Positions 1 through 6,382 of a DNA stretch of 34,389 bases are shown in pieces. The stretch is from Candidatus Omnitrophota bacterium (GTDB taxonomy: Bacteria > Omnitrophota > Gorgyraeia > Zapsychrales > Zapsychraceae): positions 1 to 34,389 of the forward strand of contig JADFXQ010000002.1 of the NCBI GenBank assembly GCA_015233495.1, in the 5' to 3' direction. The notes under the pieces were generated by a model that saw only the letters and a list, made by a program, of their open reading frames with translations, made no database searches and was not told where the DNA came from. Made by a program: the position numbers and the translations under genes. Numbering within the stretch: the first letter of the stretch is position 1; every line of letters begins with the position of its first letter.

Positions 1-114
1 GATGAGGGAACGCCGCTGTTTTCTTTCGGTTATTATGAAAGTGTTTTGGCGATTGATCATGTGATGGGGACGGCGTATTTGTGCGGGAGAGAGGGTTCGC
101 CGGCGTGGGATTTG
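1..114. other. Window-edge sequence, possible tail of an upstream gene
   Basis: One frame stays open from base 1 into the chaperone gene at 265, but only its first 30 or so codons look gene-like and I recognise no family in them. Another frame closes at 62-64 and could equally be the end of an upstream gene. From about 90 onward the sequence has the character of an interspersed repeat, so the long in-frame extension of the chaperone is not believable. Confidence 0.3.
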
Positions 115-187
115 TTGGAATCGTCTGTTCGCCGAGCGGAGACGGGGTTGGAATCGTCTAATTGCCGGGCCGATACCAGGTCGGCCC
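115..187. repeat. Interspersed-type repeat with direct repeat and hairpin
   Basis: The 12-mer TTGGAATCGTCT occurs at 115-126 and 148-159. It is followed by a perfect inverted repeat, GGGCCGA (167-173) and TCGGCCC (181-187), around a 7-base loop. GGCCGACCTG-type blocks of this kind recur between genes in many metagenomic genomes, so I read this as a small dispersed palindromic repeat rather than coding DNA. It lies just upstream of the chaperone promoter. Copy number in the genome cannot be judged from one window. Confidence 0.5.
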
Positions 188-197
188 CTACACACGA

Positions 198-226
198 TTG
201 GGATAGCAAACATACGATACTATTAA
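198..226 (+). promoter_or_regulatory. Candidate promoter of the chaperone gene
   Basis: TTGGGA (198-203) and TATTAA (221-226) are separated by 17 bases, giving a sigma70-like promoter about 40 bases before the chaperone start. The match to consensus is moderate. Confidence 0.35.
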
Positions 227-264
227 AGGAATTAGAGAGAACCGGCACTTTTAGGGAGAAGCGG

Positions 265-1068
265 ATGCGCAAAATTATTTTTTGTTTATGTTTGTTTGGC
301 TTATGGGTTTTGCCAACTGCGGTTAACGCGGGCATTTTAGTCGAGCAAGGCAAAGTTCAGCTTAAATTCACTCCCGGACAAAATACCACCGGAAAGCTGA
401 TGGTGCATAACACCGAAGGCAAGGAAATCAAGATCCGGGCTTATTGGGAAGATTTTGAATATCAGCCTCCCTATGACGGCGCGAAAAAATTTATGCCACC
501 CGGTTCCATCCCGCGGTCTTGTTCGGCTTGGATCAAATTCACGCCGACTGATTTTGTTTTGCCGCCGTTTGCGAAACAAGAAATCGCTTATGTGATAAAT
601 CCTCCGGCGGATTCCTCCGGTGGATATTATGGGGTCATGTTTTTTGAGCCGGTGGTTGACCGCCCGCAAACCAAAATGGGAGTAAAGATCGTGTCCCGGG
701 TAGGCAGTCTTTTTTTTCTGGAATCCACCCCCAGCAAACGGGAAGCGGGTTTAAAAGATTTCGCGTTTAATGACCCGGGCATGGTTATGAAATTCGTGAA
801 CAGCGGTGACGTAACCTTGATCCCGGTCGGAACCTTTTATGTGATGAGTGAACAAGGCGACGCGGTTGACCGGGGTGATATGGACAAGATTTATGTGCCG
901 GGAGGCGCGACCGCGGATTATAAAATCAAATTCAACGCGGCTTATCCGGCAGGGAAATACACCGCGGTTTTGACCGTGGATTTAGGCGAAGAAAATGTTT
1001 TGGTGAAAGAAGTGGATTTTGTTAAAGACGCGGCCGGTAAAATTACTTTATCCGCGGTACGAGATTAG
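265..1068 (+). CDS. PapD-like periplasmic chaperone / Ig-like exported protein
   Basis: The protein has 267 residues if translation starts at ATG 265, which follows AGGGAGAAGCGG and begins a clear Sec signal peptide (charged MRK, hydrophobic core, cleavage near AVNA|G). A start 73 codons upstream is in frame but runs through repeat DNA and would bury the signal peptide. The mature part is all-beta: a first Ig-like domain (about residues 23-135) containing TPTDFVLPPFAKQEI and PPADSSGGYYGVMFFEP, then a second beta domain with PAGKYTAVLTVDLG. This resembles pilus-assembly chaperones of the PapD superfamily and DUF916-type Ig domains. The next gene, 57 bases downstream, encodes an outer-membrane barrel protein, which is the usual chaperone-usher pairing, so a role in folding or holding surface subunits is inferred. 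No donor-strand residues can be confirmed by eye. Confidence 0.72.
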   Translation: MRKIIFCLCLFGLWVLPTAVNAGILVEQGKVQLKFTPGQNTTGKLMVHNTEGKEIKIRAYWEDFEYQPPYDGAKKFMPPGSIPRSCSAWIKFTPTDFVLPPFAKQEIAYVINPPADSSGGYYGVMFFEPVVDRPQTKMGVKIVSRVGSLFFLESTPSKREAGLKDFAFNDPGMVMKFVNSGDVTLIPVGTFYVMSEQGDAVDRGDMDKIYVPGGATADYKIKFNAAYPAGKYTAVLTVDLGEENVLVKEVDFVKDAAGKITLSAVRD

Positions 1069-1125
1069 GCAATATTCTTAAAACCTCTATGGAAGTGACG
1101 GGAAGGCACGTGTTATATTATTTTT

Positions 1126-4100
1126 ATGCGCCACGGTTTTATATTGACAACGTTTTTGATTTTCGCTTTGGTGGCGCAGCCGGTTGCCGCGCAAATTGAG
1201 TATCCGCATATCTACAACTATTTTTTTCAATCCGGGCTGAACGCTTACGCCCAACAGGATTATGACACTGCTTTTAATTTTTTCCAACAAGCTCACCTGA
1301 TCGCTCCGCAAGAAGAGCGTCCGCTTCTCTATATTAGTTTGATCGAAAAAGCCCGGGAAGACCGCGGCAGCGGGCCGCAGGCCGCGGCGGTTACTCCGGT
1401 CGTTCCGGAGCCGGATGCGGTGCCGGCACAGTATGTTGTCCCAGCGCGGGAAATTGTCCCGGTACCGGATGTTGATCAAGCGGCTCGGGAACAAGCAATG
1501 CAAAAAGCTTTAGAACAGTTGGAAAACGCCGCTACCGCTGCGGAAAAAAACGCGGTAGTCCCGTCGCCTATGCCGGTCATGCCGCATACAGTCGCTTTGC
1601 CGCCTCAGGTTCTGCCGGTAGAAAGCCCGAAAGTTCCTTTGCCCAAAGTCACCCCGGCTAAAAAAACGAGCGCTCCCACCCGTTACGCCCGGCTTAAACA
1701 CACCGAACAAAGAAACGGCCAAAACAAAGTTATTCCGCCTTTATACGATAACAACACGCTTTATCTCGACGATAAATTAGCCGCTACCCAGCCGAAAACC
1801 ACGCTAAAGGTTTTTTTTCATGATTTTGTGATTTTGCAAGGCAAAAATATTGAACGGTTTTTGGTCACTGCTCCGGATTTGCTGGGCATCGAACGGCTCA
1901 ACCGCGACCAGCTCAAAGTTTCGGGACTGCGCCGCGGAAAAACCTATTTGCATGTCTGGGACGGGCAAAGGCGCTGGACATTTGACACTGAGGTGATTTT
2001 GCCTTATCAGCTTCTGCCGCCTGCGTCAACAACCGAAGTTTTAGAAACTCAAAACAAGCCTTTGCACGTTATGTACACGCTGACTTCCGGGTCGACTTAC
2101 GGTGGAAAGAAATTTGATGAAATGACCCGGCAAAATTTAAGTCTTTTGCAATGGATTGGGATCGCGGATGAAACGCCTTACGGCGATTTTGACGGCAGTT
2201 TGACCTATAATAAATTTCCTGACTCCACGGAATTGACCGGTTATGGCATCGGGTTGATGAACGGGCACATCGGCGATTTTAATGATTTTTCCATGCGCGG
2301 GTTTGACACGTCTAAATCTTTTTCGCCGTTGACTTTGCCGGGGCAGTCTTACCGCGGGTTTTTGCTCGACGCTATGGCCTTTGACAAGCAGGTTGCTTAT
2401 AGTTATGTTAGCGGCCAGAATCAGGCGACTTACGGGATGTCTTCCACTGGCTCGCAGATTTTAAGCCAGGCGTTTATTGAAGGGTTTAAAACCACTTTTT
2501 TTCCCCTACGGGAAAATAATATGTCATTCAATTTTGCCCGGGGCTGGGGATCGGGCCGCGCTGAGGACCTTAAAGAGCGGGTATATTCTGTTCAAGGACA
2601 AAGGCGGATCAGCGATATTTTTTACACCGGGGAATACGCTTATGACGATCACGAGGGAGCTCTGCTTTTAGGCGGAGCTTATCAGGACAAACAAAATAGA
2701 TGGAATTTGAACTTCCGCGATACGGCAAAAGATTTTAAAACGATCACCGGCAATGGCCCGAGTCAGGGGCAGACCGGAGTGACTTGGTCGGATAACCACA
2801 TTTTGAATGATGCGACTGTGTTCAGCTCCTACGCGGATGTTTACCACGATGGGATATCTCCCAATGACAAACATCCGGATTTTTGGAATTTGGATTTTAA
2901 CACCAATCTCAGCCAGCGTTTGAGCGAAACGTCGAATTTGTATCACAATTTATCCTTTGTCTACACCCCGGGCGAAGTTTCACCGGTCAATAATTTTTTG
3001 ATCGGTTCGACCTATGGCAAGTCTTTTCCCATTTGGAATAAGCAAAATTTGGGCACTAGCGCGGGTTTGACGTATCAACGCAGCCGCTATGATCGGAATT
3101 TCTCGTCTGATTATGACCGTTATTCTTTCAGCACCGGATTGAATTTGCCGCTTTTCGCCGAACTTTCATATTTTATGAATTATCAGATTTCTTTCGTGGA
3201 CAGCATTGGCCTTAAGGAAATGTCTTATCCTTATGTCTGGAACTATGGTCTTAACGCGTTTCACCGGTTCACCGATACTTTGTCCGGCAACGCGTCTTTG
3301 ACTTATCGCAATGAGGAGCGCACGGAAAAAGCCAACAGCTTTTTGTCCGGAGAGGACAGCTTGTCCGGTAGTCTGGGCGCTACGTTCAACCCGGCTCCGG
3401 ATTGGGAATTTTATCTTAACGGCTACGCCCGCAATGTCTGGGCGGAAAACGCGCTCCGGGAACCGTCCAAATCCGTGGATATCCGCGCCGGGGTGCGCTT
3501 AGGCTGGGACACGCCGATTTCCTGGAGTCCGCTGGGTACAGTGAAAGGTGTGGTTTATAAAGATTTAAACGGTGATCAGATTCAAAACGTAGGAGAGCCG
3601 GGGATCGCGAACGTAGCGGTCAAAGTCGGCGAACAGACGGTAAAAACCAATGCCCAAGGGGTTTATGAACGCAAGGTATTCGCGGAAAAAGTCCGGGTAG
3701 CGATTGACGGCAATTCAATTCCGTCGGGATTTGTGTTCACCACTCCGCTTTATGTGGATGTGAACATAGTCGCGCATAAGGTTCAGCGGGTCAATTTTGG
3801 CGTGAACGCCCAGTCCGGGATTTATGGGATGGTTTATTTTGATAAAAACGGAAATGGCAGACCCGATGAGGGAGATGTGTTTCCGGCCCGGGTCAAAATC
3901 GTGTTAAACGGCAAAATATCCGAATTTACGGATTCGGACGGCTCCTTCTTTTTCCGCAATCTCCCGGTGGGTAAATATCAAATGACGATAGATATCAACT
4001 CCTTGCCGTCCGGATATTTGCCGGCGATCAAAATCAGCAATGAGATCGCGCTCGCCGAGGGCGCGACCTATGTTTTCCATATTCCTTTGAAAAAAGTGGA

Positions 4101-4131
4101 ATCTGGGGAGAAAAAAACTACGGCTCCGTAA
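1126..4131 (+). CDS. Large outer-membrane beta-barrel protein with pilus-type N domain and SdrD-B-like repeats (usher-like candidate)
   Basis: This 1001-residue exported protein starts with a signal peptide (about 1-22, ending VAA|Q). A TPR-like helix pair follows at about 29-61 (AYAQQDYDTAFNFFQQAH). A Pro/Ala/Val-rich linker runs to about 210. A domain at about 225-294 (VILQGKNIERFLV, LKVSGLRRGKTYLHVWDGQ) resembles the N-terminal region of CpaC/RcpA-type pilus secretins. Residues about 310-800 show alternating aromatic and polar strands typical of a porin-like barrel. Two SdrD-B-like modules end it: about 803-895 (VVYKDLNGDQIQN, Asp/Asn-rich loop) and about 897-975 (VYFDKNGNGRPDEGD). The layout is not a classical FimD usher. 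It follows a PapD-like gene, so a role in exporting or anchoring a surface fibre is inferred. No strong ribosome site precedes the ATG; the signal peptide decides the start. Confidence 0.65.
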   Translation: MRHGFILTTFLIFALVAQPVAAQIEYPHIYNYFFQSGLNAYAQQDYDTAFNFFQQAHLIAPQEERPLLYISLIEKAREDRGSGPQAAAVTPVVPEPDAVPAQYVVPAREIVPVPDVDQAAREQAMQKALEQLENAATAAEKNAVVPSPMPVMPHTVALPPQVLPVESPKVPLPKVTPAKKTSAPTRYARLKHTEQRNGQNKVIPPLYDNNTLYLDDKLAATQPKTTLKVFFHDFVILQGKNIERFLVTAPDLLGIERLNRDQLKVSGLRRGKTYLHVWDGQRRWTFDTEVILPYQLLPPASTTEVLETQNKPLHVMYTLTSGSTYGGKKFDEMTRQNLSLLQWIGIADETPYGDFDGSLTYNKFPDSTELTGYGIGLMNGHIGDFNDFSMRGFDTSKSFSPLTLPGQSYRGFLLDAMAFDKQVAYSYVSGQNQATYGMSSTGSQILSQAFIEGFKTTFFPLRENNMSFNFARGWGSGRAEDLKERVYSVQGQRRISDIFYTGEYAYDDHEGALLLGGAYQDKQNRWNLNFRDTAKDFKTITGNGPSQGQTGVTWSDNHILNDATVFSSYADVYHDGISPNDKHPDFWNLDFNTNLSQRLSETSNLYHNLSFVYTPGEVSPVNNFLIGSTYGKSFPIWNKQNLGTSAGLTYQRSRYDRNFSSDYDRYSFSTGLNLPLFAELSYFMNYQISFVDSIGLKEMSYPYVWNYGLNAFHRFTDTLSGNASLTYRNEERTEKANSFLSGEDSLSGSLGATFNPAPDWEFYLNGYARNVWAENALREPSKSVDIRAGVRLGWDTPISWSPLGTVKGVVYKDLNGDQIQNVGEPGIANVAVKVGEQTVKTNAQGVYERKVFAEKVRVAIDGNSIPSGFVFTTPLYVDVNIVAHKVQRVNFGVNAQSGIYGMVYFDKNGNGRPDEGDVFPARVKIVLNGKISEFTDSDGSFFFRNLPVGKYQMTIDINSLPSGYLPAIKISNEIALAEGATYVFHIPLKKVESGEKKTTAP

Positions 4132-4145
4132 GTCCCCACCCCTGA

Positions 4146-4171
4146 CCCTCCCCACGCTTCGCGGGGGAGGG
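4146..4171. terminator. GC-rich hairpin between convergent genes
   Basis: CCCTCCCC (4146-4153) pairs with GGGGAGGG (4164-4171), and the stem extends inside through CGC-TTC-GCG after one bulged A. It sits 15 bases after the barrel gene stop and 30 bases from the end of the convergent small gene, so it could stop transcription from both sides, although no U-run follows. The same CCTCCCC-ACGCTTCGCG-GGGGAGG block is a common dispersed intergenic palindrome in bacterial genomes, so it may simply be a mobile repeat. Confidence 0.5.
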
Positions 4172-4200
4172 GAAATGGAATGGCTTGATGGCGGGTTAGA

Positions 4201-4458
4201 TCAGCGCAAGACGCTGGATTCCACGAGGATTGGTTCTGAATCGCGGACAATCCGCTGGGAAATCACAATAAAATTTTCTTTGGCTAAGTTGGGGTTTGGT
4301 TGGGCCGCGTTCATTCCTTCCGGAAAATAATTGATGCCGATCATCGCGGGAATGGTTGCCACCAATTTGAGAGTTGTGGTGTAGGAAGCCGCGTAACAGG
4401 GAAGCAGTGTGCTTACCCAAAAACCGAGAATTAAACCCGCTAAAAAAATTGTTTTCAT
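4201..4458 (-). CDS. Small secreted protein, possible fibre subunit, under riboswitch control
   Basis: The ATG at 4458 is preceded by GGAGGGGCGAAAA, an excellent ribosome site, giving an 85-residue protein with a signal peptide (about 1-23, cleavage near CYA|ASY). The frame stays open further upstream, but only through the tandem repeats and terminator, so the longer form is rejected. The mature part of about 60 residues begins with a beta-prone stretch (TTTLKLVATIPAMIGINYF) and ends ESSVLR. I do not recognise a family. The opening weakly recalls the first strand of CS1-type pilins, which is only an impression. The gene is convergent with the chaperone and barrel genes, and its leader holds a GEMM-I aptamer and a terminator. 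A cyclic-dinucleotide-controlled surface or matrix component is the best inference. Confidence 0.7.
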   Translation of the reverse strand: MKTIFLAGLILGFWVSTLLPCYAASYTTTLKLVATIPAMIGINYFPEGMNAAQPNPNLAKENFIVISQRIVRDSEPILVESSVLR

Positions 4459-4472
4459 TTTTCGCCCCTCCT

Positions 4473-4556
4473 TCGCAGTTAGCGAATACCCGGCCGCTTC
4501 CACTTCGGCCGGGGTGATCGCAGTTAGCGAATACCCGGCCGCTTCCACTTCGGCCG
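4473..4556 (-). repeat. Two perfect 39-bp tandem repeats in the small gene's leader
   Basis: Bases 4473-4511 and 4518-4556 are identical 39-mers, separated by 6 bases (period 45). On the minus strand each contains CGGCCG-AAGTGGAAG-CGGCCG, an inverted repeat, and a second smaller palindrome, TCGC-AGTTA-GCGA. They lie between the terminator (4568-4594) and the ribosome site of the small secreted gene. The repeat next to the gene stops within a few bases of the GGAGG. Confidence 0.85.
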
Positions 4557-4567
4557 TGACCGAAAAT

Positions 4568-4594
4568 AAAAAAGCCCCTCGACAAGAGAGGGGC
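4568..4594 (-). terminator. Intrinsic terminator of the riboswitch leader
   Basis: On the minus strand GCCCCTC (4594-4588) pairs with GAGGGGC (4580-4574) around a 7-base loop, followed by six T (4573-4568). It lies downstream of the aptamer and upstream of the coding start, as expected for transcriptional attenuation. A further hairpin, GTCATC-loop-GATGAC (4608-4625), sits between it and the aptamer and could compete with the closing stem. Confidence 0.8.
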
Positions 4595-4625
4595 AAAAAA
4601 TGAAACCGTCATCTAACGGGATGAC

Positions 4626-4712
4626 TCACGGCAACCTGACAACCTTATCCTTTAAGGATTTAGGCTCATGGCTTTGCGTCCCACTCTTTCGAGTAGTTTG
4701 CGATTATCAAAT
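4626..4712 (-). promoter_or_regulatory. Cyclic-di-GMP-I (GEMM-I) riboswitch aptamer
   Basis: Read on the minus strand, the sequence contains GCAAAC, a P2 hairpin ACTC-GAAA-GAGT with the GAAA tetraloop, the signature GGACGCAAAGCC, then GCCTAA and a P3 hairpin (ATCC-TTAAA-GGAT) followed by AAGG, which supplies the tetraloop receptor. These are the conserved elements of the GEMM-I class that binds c-di-GMP (or cGAMP in some variants). Spacing between GCAAAC and GACGC equals that of the Vibrio Vc2 aptamer. By hand alignment the base corresponding to ligand-contacting G20 appears to be C, but the numbering is from memory. A promoter lies just upstream and a terminator just downstream, so it should control transcription into 4201-4458. 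Whether it turns the gene on or off cannot be read from sequence alone. Confidence 0.85.
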
Positions 4713-4745
4713 TTTAAAAAGAGCGAAAATTTCCTATCCCAACAA

Positions 4746-4775
4746 AGTATAACATTATCCGGCCAGGCTCGGCAA
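4746..4775 (-). promoter_or_regulatory. Promoter of the riboswitch leader
   Basis: On the minus strand TTGCCG (4775-4770) and TATACT (4751-4746) are 18 bases apart. Transcription would begin near 4739, about 25-30 bases before the aptamer. Confidence 0.6.
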
Positions 4776-5160
4776 GGAAACGGGCTAAAATATTTAAAAC
4801 CTAACACATTGAAAAACAATCAGTTATGCGCGCGCCAAAGAAAAGCCCACGTTATGATTCGGAATTTTCTTTTTTAAAATAATACTGCGGGGCATATTAA
4901 ATTTATTTGACCCGCGATCAAATTTATGCTAAGCTTTTTTGTTTCCACACACTCAGCCAAACACAGAGCAACCACGGAGGGGCCGGCACGCTTAAACATT
5001 TGCCTTGACGGCACTTTGTAAAACATTTAGGCAAGGTTACCACCCATCAAAGTGAAATGCTCGCCGCCCACCTAAAAATTTTGCTTTTCGAATAATATTT
5101 TACGCTCTGGTATATGATGGGGAAGCGTTTCCGTGCAGGGCGAGCCGCTTGCAGAAAATC
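4776..5160. other. Non-coding stretch with partial repeats and paired segments
   Basis: I see no gene here. Bases 4983-5032 contain two imperfect copies of a unit CGGCAC...AAACATTT. TTGCCT and AGGCAA flank the second copy and can pair. An outer pairing GGGC(C)GGC with GCCGCCC spans about 4979-5075. This could be an unrecognised structured RNA or a decayed dispersed repeat. It matches no RNA class I know, and tRNA, tmRNA, RNase P and SRP motifs are absent. Confidence 0.3.
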
Positions 5161-5165
5161 GGGCA

Positions 5166-5194
5166 TTGACATATGGTCAGAAATAGGGCATAAT
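5166..5194 (+). promoter_or_regulatory. Promoter of the toxin-antitoxin operon
   Basis: TTGACA (5166-5171) and CATAAT (5189-5194) are 17 bases apart, close to the sigma70 consensus. The operator-like repeats begin at the next base. Confidence 0.8.
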
Positions 5195-5221
5195 TGATTA
5201 AGATTGATTAATAATGATTAA
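5195..5221 (+). promoter_or_regulatory. Three TGATTAA operator-like repeats at 10-bp spacing
   Basis: TGATTAA occurs at 5195-5201, 5205-5211 and 5215-5221, one per helical turn, covering the transcription start and the early leader. Phd/YefM antitoxins usually repress their own promoter, so these are the natural candidate binding sites. Classical Phd sites are palindromic, whereas these are direct repeats. Confidence 0.6.
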
Positions 5222-5241
5222 TATGAATCTGGGAGGAATTT

Positions 5242-5520
5242 ATGACAGTTGAAACGATTCCCGCGGTTGAAGCGCGGGTTCATTTTGGGGATATCATGAA
5301 AAGGTCTTACAAAGACGGTTCTCGATTTATTGTTGAAAAATCCGGTATCCCTATGGTGGTTATTTTGAACGCGAGGGATTACTCCCGGATGATGGACGCT
5401 AGGGATGAGCGGTTTAAAATTTTGGACAAGATTAAAGGGAAACTTCCGCGACACCCGGAAGAAGAAATCACTGATGACGTGGCAGCGGCTATTAGGGCGG
5501 TAAGGAGCCGACGTGCTTAA
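5242..5520 (+). CDS. Type II antitoxin, Phd/YefM family
   Basis: The protein has 92 residues; ATG 5242 follows GGGAGGAATTT. The N-terminal half has the family pattern: IPAVEARVHFGDIMKRS, then a strand with IVEKSGIPMVVILNARDY. This forms the dimeric DNA-binding part that represses the operon. The C-terminal part (about 55-92), charged and helical, would wrap the toxin. The final 8 bases overlap the GTG start of the PIN gene, so the two are translationally coupled. Expected role: neutralise the PIN ribonuclease and autoregulate via the repeats at 5195-5221. Confidence 0.88.
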   Translation: MTVETIPAVEARVHFGDIMKRSYKDGSRFIVEKSGIPMVVILNARDYSRMMDARDERFKILDKIKGKLPRHPEEEITDDVAAAIRAVRSRRA

Positions 5521-5932
5521 AGTTGTGATTGACACCAATCAATTTGTCAGTGCTTTTTTGAATCATCATGGACCTTCTGCGGATCTCTTGCAATGTTGGC
5601 GCCGCCAGCAATTCATTCTGGTGATCAGTCCAGCAATCCTCCGCGAAATTAAAAAGGTATTAGACTATTCGCGGATAAAACAAAAATATTTTTTAAAGGA
5701 CGCGGATATTCAGGCGTTATTTGTTTTATTAGAGCAAGAAGCGGTTTTAATTCCTTATCCGGAGCCGGTTCGGATTATTAAAGATGACCCGGATGATGAT
5801 AAATTTATTGCTTGCGCGTTAGCCGCGGATGCCGATTATATTGTGTCTGGGGATCGTCATTTATTAGATATTGGAAAATATCAATCGATCAAGATCGTTA
5901 AGGTTCGGGATTTTTTAGGCAGCATTGTTTAG
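5513..5932 (+). CDS. PIN-domain toxin (putative ribonuclease)
   Basis: The protein has 139 residues from a GTG start, with AAGGAG 5 bases upstream inside the antitoxin gene. The acidic PIN residues are visible: D7 in VVIDTNQFVSAF, E45 in PAILREIKKVL, D96 in DDPDDDKFIACALAADADY, and D114 in VSGDRHLL. These four form the Mg-binding site of PIN nucleases. The sequence fits the COG1569 subgroup of toxin components. Length is normal and no key residue is missing, so it should be active. Its RNA target cannot be predicted. Confidence 0.9.
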   Translation: MLKVVIDTNQFVSAFLNHHGPSADLLQCWRRQQFILVISPAILREIKKVLDYSRIKQKYFLKDADIQALFVLLEQEAVLIPYPEPVRIIKDDPDDDKFIACALAADADYIVSGDRHLLDIGKYQSIKIVKVRDFLGSIV

Positions 5933-6076
5933 TGACTGAAAGGCGGTTGGAAGATACGCTTTCATTGCAATAGTTCCGATAGTCTTATCATTTTTAGCTT
6001 TATTTTTTGAAAAGTAAGGAATACAATGGAAGAAATAATTTAGCATTTGTTCTTAACATTAATCAAAGGAGAGGGT

Positions 6077-6352
6077 ATGAATGGGGTCAAAGGCTTTTCC
6101 GGGGGAGTCGTACTTTTAAGCGCATTGTTGATTTTGGGTTTTTCGCCTTTAGGCTATGCCCAAACCGCGCCAGCGGAACCAATGGTCGGGACGGATTTGA
6201 ACGCGGCCCAACCTGCGGTAAAGGAAGAGGGCAAAAAAGAAACGGGCAAGCACGCGAAAAAAGGACGCAAGGGGAAAAAAGTGCGTCATCATAAAGCGGC
6301 CAAAAAGCCCGCAGCCGAACAACCCGCGCCAGCTGAAAAGCCGGTTCAATAG
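6077..6352 (+). CDS. Small exported Lys/Ala-rich basic protein
   Basis: The start chosen is ATG 6077 after AAAGGAGAGGGT. The 91-residue product has a hydrophobic signal segment (about 10-31, ending GYAQ) and then a low-complexity tail rich in Lys, His, Ala, Pro and Glu (KHAKKGRKGKKVRHHKAAKK, then AEQPAPAEKPVQ). No catalytic domain is visible. Such basic tails can bind nucleic acid, polyanionic glycans or the envelope, but no function can be assigned. It lies 30 bases before a membrane-anchored coiled-coil gene and probably shares its transcript and the terminator at 6874. Confidence 0.6.
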   Translation: MNGVKGFSGGVVLLSALLILGFSPLGYAQTAPAEPMVGTDLNAAQPAVKEEGKKETGKHAKKGRKGKKVRHHKAAKKPAAEQPAPAEKPVQ

Positions 6353-6382
6353 TTATATAAGCCGCAGAAAATAGGGGGAGAT

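Noticed and set aside
46-264. In-frame N-terminal extension of the PapD-like protein
   Set aside because: It runs through repeat and hairpin DNA, and a clear ribosome site and signal peptide start at 265.
4459-4596. Longer start for the small secreted protein
   Set aside because: It would translate the tandem repeats and terminator; the GGAGG and signal peptide at 4458 decide the start.
4409-4603. Plus-strand reading frame over the repeats
   Set aside because: It is only the antisense of the small gene's leader and its tandem repeats, without a ribosome site or recognisable protein.
4668-4877. Plus-strand reading frame of 69 codons
   Set aside because: It overlaps the riboswitch aptamer and promoter in antisense and encodes nothing recognisable.
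4979-5075. Known 6S, SRP, RNase P or tmRNA
   Set aside because: Signature motifs of these RNAs could not be found, so the segment is only listed as unassigned.
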